Notes under the pieces: generated by a model | What the model was told of the DNA's origin: nothing | The model's database searches: none | The model's input: the letters and a program-made list of their open reading frames with translations, nothing else | Shown: in pieces, positions 25,101 to 34,100 of the stretch | Layout: each line of letters begins with the position of its first letter | Position numbering within the stretch: the stretch's first letter is position 1 | Origin: Numida meleagris | Lineage: Eukaryota; Chordata; Aves; Galliformes; Numididae | Assembly: GCF_002078875.1 (NCBI RefSeq) | Contig: NC_034424.1 | Coordinates: forward strand, 652,945-716,944 | Reading direction: 5' to 3' | DNA length: 64,000 bases | Made by a program: the position numbers and the translations under genes

Positions 25101-28100
25101 ATGGCAATGGGAAATGGTTGAGCAGATTCTGCTGCCCAGCGGCTGCGATACCTGATGGAGAGCTGCCATCAGCCTCTTCAAGGCCTGCATCTGCCCATAG
25201 CACAGGTAGCTGTGGGTGTAGAGTGAGTAGTTGGTACCGTACAGCCTGAAGAGGACAGACGTGTTTTTGTCTTCAATGGTGACTCCAGGCTGGAAGGTTA
25301 TTTGTGTTGAGGCTCCTCCAAGGTCCAGAGCTCCCAGAACTTCAGTGTTTTGTGGATGTTCCCATTTTCCTGCGAAGGAAAACTGGCCCCATAAGGCAGT
25401 CAGTGTTAGTCTGTCCTTTCCCTAAAGGTTCTGTGATTTCAAAAGCCCCTGGGAGACCTTCCACATCTTATGTCCCCATTTAATGCCTTGCTGCCCAAGT
25501 CCTCCTCAACCCACGTACATCTCTGTGTAGTGCTGAGGTTTAGGTCCCTGGCTGCTGCACATCAGCTTGGATCTAGGGACTTTGAGGAGGAAGAGTGTAA
25601 TGTTCTGGAGTCTGATAATGCTGCATACCTGTGACACCAAAACTGACCCATATGTAAATGTATGGATAGGATGAGCTGGACACAAAGATCCTCCTGCCTT
25701 TGACTCTCTCAATCACACCATTAGAGTCAAAGGTGTAGTTCACAACAACAGTCTACATTTGTTTGGGTGACTGTCACTCTACAATGACATTTTACTCTCC
25801 TGTGGGAATAAAGAAATCTGGCTTTTACTCAGACAGGAAGACACATACACGTTGCATATCCCCGACCCCTCCATGCCCTCTCCTCTGGCCTGCACCTTGA
25901 TAAGTGTCTCCAGCAGGTAGTTGACGGTGATCCAGCCAAAGGCACCCTCCTCATTCCCAGTGAGGATCTGAGCTCCACGGAAGTCCACGGGGTACTCGTG
26001 AATGGCCTTGGTGACCTCAGCGAAGACCTGCTCAGCTTTTGTGCTGTTCTGCTCCCTGCAGAAGCAGATAAATCCCATGTGGTGGAAGAGGCAATTGCTG
26101 GGGAGCTTTCAGAGCAGGCTTACAGTAAAAGGCTGTGACCTGCAAAGGAGTGGGACTACACAGTGACAGCATATACCCCATCCATCCATTCCTTTTCATT
26201 ATATAAAGAGGGATTGTAAGAAAGATGGAGAAAGATGCTACTAGATGTTACTAGAGCCTGTAGTGACAGGATGAGGGACAATAGTTTTAAATGGAAACAG
26301 GGGAATTTAGACTGGATAAAAGGAAATTTTTCACATTTAGGGTGGTGAGGCACTGTAACAGGCTGCCAAGAAGTCTGGATGCTCCATGCCTGGAAGTGTT
26401 CAAGATCAGCCTGGATGAAGCCCTGAGCAGCCTGATCTGGTGGCAGGTGTCTGTGCCCATCACAGGGGGTTGGAACTGGATGGGCTGTAAAATTCCTTCC
26501 AACCCAAGCTGTTCTGTGACTCTATGATCTATAAGGTCTCTTCCAACCCAAACCATTCTATGAATTCAAGTCTAGCAAAGGAAGTTGCTCCTCCTCCAGG
26601 GCACTGCGAGGCTGGCATCAGTGTAGGCTGTGGGGTTTCCCCACAGCACAGTGAGGTGGCTATGTTGGGCACCCCCAGTGGGCTACAGAAATGGATGCTC
26701 TGCCCATTGCCATGGTCTGCCTGAGCAGCAGTCCCCCTGCCCCTGATCCCAGTGCCATACCCCTTCTAAGATGCTGAAATGTGTGGTGGGGCAGTGCCCG
26801 TACCTCAGCAGCCGCATGCCCGCTGTGGCCCCCAGGTAGGTGGGTGTCTGCCGCTGCTGCTCTACGGGGATGATTGTCATGGCCTTGTCCAGGCAGGGCT
26901 TCAGGCTGGCTCCAGCCCCAGCGGGGTCATCTGCGTAGCTGGAGATGCCAGATCCTGCAACAGAGCACCCTGTGATGGAGCCAGCCCAGGAGGGGAACCA
27001 CAGGATAACAGGGGACATGTCCACCCTGAAAGCCAGGAAGACCCCACAGGTTTTCCCCATGCACCAAGACCAATCATGCCCTTGCCAAGGGCGTCCCCAG
27101 AAGGGCACTGCTCAGAGCTGGCTTGCCCGGAGGTGGCACGTGCATGCTGCAGGAGCAGACAGCAAGCTCCTGCTCTCCAAGGAGTGGGGAGCTGCAGTGA
27201 TGATGAGTGTGTGGTTAATACCAGTCTCACAGCAGTCGGTTGACAAATAGCATGGTTCCTTACTTCCCCGGAGAAGGGGGATTCTCTCATTTGTCCTTCT
27301 GAGAGGATATGTGGAGCCAATACACACACACAGAGGCGCTCTCCATGCAGCTCAGAGCAAACATGCTTTTATTTTTATGGGCTGGTGCTAGATCTGAGCT
27401 CCCAGTGTGGTCCTGAAGGGAGTGAGGACAGCCAATATCACTATTTGCCTTTCCCCCAAGCTCTGCACTCCAGCACTGACACTAGCCCAGGTGCCCTTTC
27501 GCTTACCCTTCGCCCTTCACCAGACCTTTGCTTTGGAGCACAGTTAACCAGTAACTGCCACATCGCAGCCGCAGAGCCTTGATTTGACATCAGTGCAGGC
27601 TTTACAATCTCCCACCCCTTGCCCAGGCACTCTGCCCTAGGCCAGTGGCCTTTGTCAGTCCCATTTAACTGACTCTGCCCAGAACAGCCACCAGCCCCCG
27701 GGTCTCCAGGCTGAGCAGAGGGTGGGGAGGGAGACAGACATGTCCCAGCACACTCACCATTCACAGTGCAGGACTCCACCTGGGAGACGATGCCTGTGCC
27801 GTTCTCCTTGTCCGCAGGCCACTGGTACACGTAGAGAGCCGTGTGTGTGGAGCCAGCATCGAACACCAGGCCGTACTGGGGAGAGAGGTCAAGGAGATGC
27901 AGGGTGCCAGGGGGTTCAGAGCAGATTTAGCTGGCCACAGAGCTAGGAGAGCTCCAGGTGAGCAGGGAGTGGCTCACATGACCAAGCCAAGAGAGTCACT
28001 GGAACAGGGAAAGCGTGACACTGCAGTCACTAGCTGTACTGCGGCCAAGGCTCTTTGTGAGCTAGTGGGGAAGTTCCCTTGGTTCTCTACAGTGAAAAGG

Positions 28101-28402
28101 CTGTATGTGCTATAAGCAAGAAAACTGAGACAGACCCACTTGACATGCCAGCCTGCACAGCAGCTTGTCCCCATCTTGGTGAATAACAGAACAGCCTGCC
28201 TAAAGCTAAGGAAAATCTCAGAATAGAGGTTAGCCAACAGCCAAGTAATAGAAGGTAGATGCGCTTCTGTCAGAAACTTTACCTTAGTGCCAGGAGGCAG
28301 AAACACGTTCTTCACATTTACAGCACTCAGTATCAGGGCAATGATGCTGAAGACACAGGTGGCTGTCAGGAGACCTGTGATGGCCTTGGCTTTGTACTCC
28401 AT
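22103..28402 (-). CDS. ENTPD8: Ectonucleoside triphosphate diphosphohydrolase 8, copy A, 493 aa
   Basis: Plasma-membrane ecto-nucleotidase that hydrolyses extracellular ATP/ADP and other NTP/NDPs to monophosphates. Exons in transcript order: 28402-28283, 27875-27758, 26954-26804, 26055-25896, 25382-25152, 24050-23787, 23231-23121, 22977-22843, 22294-22103. Phases close throughout. Apyrase conserved regions are intact: ACR1 [10 protein letters not shown]2 [12 protein letters not shown]3 with catalytic Glu in [11 protein letters not shown]4 DLGGASTQI and ACR5 [16 protein letters not shown]. There is an N-terminal signal-anchor helix (about residues 8-28) and a C-terminal membrane helix before the short tail FWKSK. 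Length fits the family (human ENTPD8 495 aa), and the C-terminus is the most ENTPD8-like of the three copies. An acceptor TTTTTGCAG at 28415 shortly before the ATG implies an upstream non-coding exon. Exons 2, 3, 4 and 6 are near-identical to copy B. Confidence 0.93.
23752..24449 (-). repeat. A/B homology block 4 (intron 5 + exon 6), A arm, 698 bp
   Basis: This inverted match to 34746-35443 has the same length with no indel, and I saw only two substitutions: one intronic at the GACTGACAAA/GACTAACAAA site and one just after the exon 6 donor. It spans 399 bp of intron 5, all of exon 6 and about 35 bp of intron 6. Such intron identity beside diverged exons points to recent transfer. Confidence 0.95.
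25896..26055 (-). repeat. A/B homology block 3 (exon 4), A arm
   Basis: The 160-bp exon 4 matches copy B 33006-33165 with three differences seen. Intron similarity falls off at once on both sides. It encodes ACR3 with the catalytic Glu. Confidence 0.85.
26250..26566 (+). mobile_element. CR1 LINE 3' fragment, antisense in ENTPD8-A intron 3
   Basis: The fragment has typical CR1 sequence: GTGAGGCACTG, AACAGGCTGCC, GGGGGTTGGAACTGGATGG and TTCCAACCCAA. The tail appears twice in succession, each copy ending in a TCTATGA-type motif. Confidence 0.9.
26790..26993 (-). repeat. A/B homology block 2 (exon 3), A arm
   Basis: This 204-bp block matches copy B 32552-32755 with equal length and roughly eight mismatches. 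It includes about 40 bp of the preceding intron, so the similarity is not explained by coding constraint alone. It encodes ACR2. Confidence 0.85.
27722..27875 (-). repeat. A/B homology block 1 (exon 2), A arm
   Basis: Exon 2 and the first part of the following intron match copy B 31138-31291 in inverted orientation at about 95% by eye. The block encodes ACR1. Confidence 0.8.
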
Positions 28403-28414
28403 TCCTCTTCCAAC

Positions 28415-30480
28415 CTGCAAAAACACCCCAACCCCAGCTTAGCACTCCTGTATTTGCAAGGACAGATTTGGGGTGAGGTAGGGACCTTTGGCAAAGTCAC
28501 AGGAGATGGCGATTCCTGTTTCAGAGTCAATATCTCCAGTGATAAATGAGGATGATCAGTGCCCTATACATGCTATGTATAATGGATAATGTTCTCTTCT
28601 GTCCCACGTCATGGGACATGGGACGCGGGACAGGAAACCTTTATCAGACATTATCCTGTGTCCAAGAGCCCTGCCCTGTACGGTAATGAAGGGCAGAAGA
28701 TATCGTATGCAAGGTGATGAAATCCTCTATTGTGCCACCTCCAGGCCTATTAGCCCTGCTAGTCTGCACAGATGTAACTGTGCTGTTGAGACGTGCTTCC
28801 CCTGCTCCTGGTTGAACAGCAAAGGGAAAGGTCCTAATACCAGCACACATCTTAGAAAATTCTGCCCCAGGCACCATGTGACAGTGATAAATTACTCCAT
28901 GTGTGAAACTACCTTCACCTGCCCTCGGTAAGGCCAAATTTCCACCTTATCTCAGCAGCAGGCAACAACTGCAGGCAGAGCTGAGTTTGCAGGGGTAGGG
29001 GAGAAGAGTGGTGCATGGGGAAGGAGCATAGCAAGCAGAAAACAAAGAGGGAGGGGTATGAGAAGCCATTGGATCTGCTCAGCATTTCCATGGCACTTTG
29101 GGGCTAGCCAGTATGGTACGTGCTGCTGTGCCTGGCACGTTGCCCTTGTACAGCAGGTTTGGGGCACAAACAGAAGGGACAGAAGGGTGGTGATGCCCCC
29201 AAAGCTAAAGACAAGCCATGCTGCTGTATGGCTCCATGAGGAGCAATGCCCCGAGGTTTCAGCGTGCAGAAAGCTTGCAGCTGTGCATGCTGCTTGAGCT
29301 GTGCCTGCAATGGTTGGTATGTGACCGGACGCTCCAGCAAAGTGCCGGACACAGCAAAGTGCCAACAGCTGCTGACAGGCCCTCGCAGCATCCCTCGAGA
29401 GGATGGAGAGGAGCCTCAAAGTTCAGGCTTGTAGGCACTGCTGGCCATAAACTGTGTGTTGCTTGAGAAGATGTGCTACTGCGCACATGTGGGACTTGGG
29501 GGTCAAAAGGGCTCTTAATGTTACAATAAAGGGGGGAATGTGCATTCTAGGAGCATCCTTGCCAGGCAGAGCAGTGCCCTGCCTCCCCTCCTGCCACTGC
29601 ATGAAGCCCAGCAGTGCCCTCCACATCCTCTGCATGCACCGAAGGCACCTGAGCCATGAACCACAGCACCCTCTCACCTGCCTCCCCACCTGCCTCCCAC
29701 CTTACCCCCTGCATCCATCCCCCCGCAGCCAAGCCTCGCCAAGGCCACCCATTGCTCTCCCTTGCCCATGCTCACCTGTGCTGCTGCCAGTGGGGCCAGC
29801 TGACGCTTTCCTCGGTGTCAGTGCGTACCTGGAGTGCGGCGCTGTGCCTAGGACAAAGGCTGCCCGGGAGTCCCCTGCATGGCCCTCCCCTTGGCCTCAA
29901 ACCAGCAACCTGCCCAGGAAAACGCTAGTCTGGCAGGCAGCAGGGCCGGGGCTGGAATACAGCCCAGTTAACCACCTCACTGCTGGTGGACAGGCTGTGC
30001 CCTGGGATCCCCACATTTGAGGGCAGTTTGGAGGTGCCACAGTACCCTGAAAGATGGTGAGTGGGTTGACATTGGGACAAGGCCTGAGATCTGGGAGAGG
30101 GACTCTTGCCCACAGATATCCCTGTCCCACAGCTGCTGCAGGGTAAGGCATGGCTGAGCCTGTCACCTGCACCCCAACTGCCCCCTCCGCTCTGCTACCC
30201 TGCTGCTGCGGGCAAGGCAAGGCTGGTAGAGGTGTCCGGGGCAGGAACACAAGGGACCTGGCAGGTGGGGACCCATCCTCATAACCAGGGACACATCTCA
30301 GCAGGAAACACGTCCCCAGTGCCAGGGACCTGCCACCACAGCCATGGCCCCATCTGTCCCCACGGGGCCCTGTCCCCGCGGTTAGGACCCCATTCCATGG
30401 CTAGGGCCCCGTCCCTGCAGCCAGGCACACGGCTGTCCCCATGGCCAGGTACCTCTCCCCATAGACAGGAGCTGGTTCCC
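28415..30480. other. Divergent intergenic region between ENTPD8-A and copy B
   Basis: No coding gene is supported here. It should hold the ENTPD8-A promoter and its 5' non-coding exon. One candidate exon end is at 29775 on the minus strand, where GCAGCACAG is followed by GTGAGC, but I cannot confirm it. The several overlapping frames at 28.6-30.0 kb are unrecognisable. Confidence 0.5.
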
Positions 30481-30620
30481 ACAGCCAGCGTGCCCCCTGA
30501 GCCCTCGGTGAGAGTCCTGTCTGTGCCCGCAGCCACAGTTCCGCCCCAGGGCGCAGGGCCCGTCTACCCCACCACGAGGGCTCTGTCCCCCCGGCCAGGC
30601 TCCCACCCGCCCGGCCTCGC
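30290..30620. repeat. Degenerate GTCCCC/GCCAGG minisatellite
   Basis: Imperfect units of roughly 25 bp containing TGTCCCC followed by a variant of GGCCAGG recur across about 330 bp at the upstream edge of the copy B CpG island. The 224-residue open frame over it is a by-product of the repeat and GC content. Confidence 0.6.
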
Positions 30621-31140
30621 TGTCCCCACGGCCGAGCGCCCCTCGCAGGACCGGGCCGACCGCGGGGCCGTCCCCTCGCAGGGCCGCGCTGAGCGCCCGC
30701 CCCGGGCCGGACTGGGCGGGACCCGGACGTGGGAGCCGGCCCGGCTTTCGCTCTCGCTTTGCCCCGCGGGCTCCGCCTGAGGCGCCGGGCCGGGCCGGCC
30801 GCGCGGTGCGCTCCGACATGCGGCCCGTGGGCCCGGCGGCCGCGCTGGCGGTGCTGGCGGTGCTGGCCGTGCTGGCCGTGCTGGCGGCCGCCTCCCTCCT
30901 CCTGTTGCTGGCCCCGGCCCAGGACCTTCCCGTCAGAACTAAAGTAGGTGCCCGGGGCCGGGATGGCCGCTTTTCCTTCCCGGTGCTCGGCCGGCGGCGC
31001 TGCGCGGGCAGCCCGCACCTCGCCGTCCCGGCTGCCGGGTGCGGGGGGGCAGAGCCCGCTCGGGCTCGGCAGGCGCTGTGGGACGGCGCTGCTCCGCGCC
31101 CCGTGGCACCCCGCCAGCCCTCGGCCTCTCCCCCCAGTAC
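30480..31140. promoter_or_regulatory. CpG island promoter of ENTPD8-like copy B
   Basis: Very high CG density covers the start region, exon 1 and most of intron 1 of copy B. No TATA box is apparent. Copies A and C do not start in comparable CpG islands, which suggests a different expression pattern for B. Confidence 0.75.
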
Positions 31141-34100
31141 GGCCTGGTGTTCGACGCCGGCTCCACACACACGGCTCTCTACGTGTACCGGTGGCCCGCG
31201 GACAAGGAGAACGGCACAGGCATCGTCTCCCAGGTGGAGTCCTGCACAGTGAATGGTGAGTGTGCTGGGACGTGTCTGTCCCGCTCCCCACATTGCTGCC
31301 CCTGGCTCCTGCAGCACAGAGGAGGATCTGAGTCTCCCAGTCTGTGCTGAGCTGAACAGACGTGGCCCCGAAGAGCCAGAGTGAACCGGTCCAGAGGAGC
31401 AGCTGCAGTTTAGGGAGCCCCAGAGTGATGGGGGCTGTGCTGCCCAGAGCTGGGTCAGAAGTTCAGCCCCCAGTTAGCATGGCTCATACAACCGGCCCCG
31501 TCACACAGCCCACTGTTGTGCATCCTGACCTGCTGGAGAGGAGCTCTGCAGAGAGGGACCTGGGGGTCCTGGTGGATGACAGGTTGGCCATGAGCCCGCA
31601 GCGTGCCTTGGTGGCCAAGAAGGCCAATGGCATCCTGGGGTGCATTAAAAGGAGCGTGGCCAGCAGGTCAAGGGAGGTGATCCTCCCCCTCTACTCTGCC
31701 CTGGTCAGGCCTCACCTGGAGTATTGTGTCCAGTTCTGGGCTCCTCAGTACAAAAAAGACAGGGATCTCCTGGAGAGAGTCCAGCAGAGGGCCACAAAGA
31801 TGATAAAGGGCCTGGAGCATCTCCCTTATGAGGAAAGGCTGAGCGACCTGGGTCTGGTCAGCCTTGAGAAAGGAAGACTCAGAGGGGATCTGATTAATGT
31901 TTATAAATATCTTAAGTGTTGGAGGCAAAGGGACAAGGCCAGACTCTTTTCAGTGGTGCGTGGCAATAGGACAAAGGGAAATGGCCACAAACTGAGGGAT
32001 AGGAAGTTCCACACAAATGCGCGTAAGAACTTCCTCACAGTGAGGTGACGGAGCACTGGGACGGGCTGCCCAGAGAGGTTGTGGAGTTTCCTTCTCTGGA
32101 GATGTTCAAGACCTGTCTGGATGCGTACCAGTGCAACCTGGTCTAGGGAGCCTGCTTTGGCAGGGGGATTGGACTCGATAATCTCTAGAGGTCCCTTCCA
32201 GCCCCTACAATTCTGTGATACTGTGATCATCTTGCTGCCTTGGCTGTTACTTGTGCAACGCTTGCAACCTCTCTCCTGCAACCATTTCCTGGAACATCTC
32301 TTTACACTTCTTCTTCCCACAGGGCCTCCTAGAAGCTCTGCAGAAGTCACTAAATCTTCCTTTGTCTCTGCTGGCTATTTTTGCTTGCAGTTCCTATTTG
32401 CACTTTGAGTTAAAAATTGTCTTTTTCCATACTTTCACACAGCCCCAAACACAAAGTTTTGGGCTGTGACGGTGACTTCTGGGTATTGCCTAACAGGATG
32501 AGAGAGAGCCCTTGGCGTGGGGGTGGGAAGAGGTGCCCCCAGTGTCCTATTCCTCCTGGGCTGGCTCCATCACAGGGTGCTCTGTTGCAGGATCTGGCAT
32601 CTCCAGCTACGCAGATAACCCTGCTGGGGCTGGAGCCAGCCTAAAGCCCTGCCTGGACAAGGCCATGACAATCATCCCTGTAGAACAGCAGCGGCAGACA
32701 CCGACCTACCTGGGAGCCACAGCGGGCATGCGGCTGCTGAGGTACGGGCACTGCCTGCATCCCTGCACCCCCACAGCCCTGAGCTGAACCCTCAGAGACT
32801 GGTCTTCAATCACAGCTGCAATGGGTCTGAGATGCTGGTGTGATTATATTGCGAGGTGAAGTGGCAGTTTGCCCTCTTGGCTGGTATCTCTGGTGCCTGA
32901 TGTGGAACCTTTTGATATGGGGAACCAGTGACTTTGTGGTTCCATACCACATTTGCTGCCAGCACCATGCTCCCTCTACCAGCATCTCCCTTCTTTCCTT
33001 GGCAGGGAGCAGAACAGCACAAAAGCTGAGCAGGTCTTCGCTGAGGTCACCAAGGCCATTCGTGAGTACCCTGTGGACTTCCGTGGAGCTCAGATCCTCA
33101 CTGGGAATGAGGAGGGTGCCTTTGGCTGGATCACCGTCAACTACCTGCTGGAGACACTTATCAAGGTGTGAGGTGGTGAGAGGGCAGAGGAGCGGGAGGG
33201 TCTCGCTGCAGTGGGAGATCTTCATTAGAGCCTCCCCAGTGTTAGTAGGCATTGAGGTTGTGAGCCCTTGGAGTCAGTCACTGCTTCAAGGTGAAACAGG
33301 GAAACCTGGAGGCCTGTCAGCCTGCACAAGTGTCTGGAGGAGCCCCAGAGGCTGTGAGGCCTCTGGATTGTAGGTCCCTCCTCCCTGCTGCACCACAGTT
33401 CAGGCAGGGAAGCCAATATCCCTGGGCTCACTCTGAATCAGGTCCATGCACCCTATGAGTAATTCTGTGTGCGGGGCAGTACTCCTTCACAGGCAAGTGG
33501 ACCTACCCACCAGTGGAGGATGTTGTCGGAGCTCTGGACCTTGGTGGGGCTTCAACTCAGATCACATTTCTTCCTGGGACCACAACTGATGACAAGAACA
33601 CGAGAGCCCTCCTCAGACTGTATGGGACCAACTATTCAGTATACACCCACAGCTACCTCTGCTATGGACAAAAGCAAGCCCTGAAGAGGCTGATGGCATC
33701 TTTACACCAGGTAATAGCCTCCAGCCTTCTGCTTCTCTGCTGCAGCCAAAGCCATGGTCTCTCTGAGCTGTTGTGCAAGCACCAGTGAGGGTGGATACAA
33801 TGGGGCCACCTCAGTAGGGACCACCCCAGGTACATCCCAACACCAGGGCAGGAATGAGCCAAGATGAAGTCAGACTTCTGGTGCCTGATGGCAGGATCTG
33901 CTGGGACAGCAGGTGCCCAGGGTCCCAGTCCCAGGGCCGTCTGTCCTACCAGCTCTCCATCCCTGTCCCAGTGGAGGTTCTGTGTCAGCCCAGACTCACT
34001 CTCAGCAGCTGGAAGGACCTGAGTTCTGGAGGAGGGAACATCCTGGGTGCCACGAAGCTGAGAATATTTTTAAGGGGAGGAGTCTGAACAGGCTGGTCTT

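Noticed and set aside
28601..28617. Small hairpin GTCCCA...TGGGAC
   Set aside because: A 6-bp stem is expected by chance and has no linked feature.
30106..31317. Open frames of 224, 311 and 296 residues around copy B exon 1
   Set aside because: They are GC and minisatellite by-products overlapping the real exons 1 and 2 of copy B in other frames or on the other strand.
31362..32048. 228-residue open frame as a possible host gene
   Set aside because: Its sequence is the CR1 LINE reverse-transcriptase C-terminus, truncated and ending in a CR1 tail.
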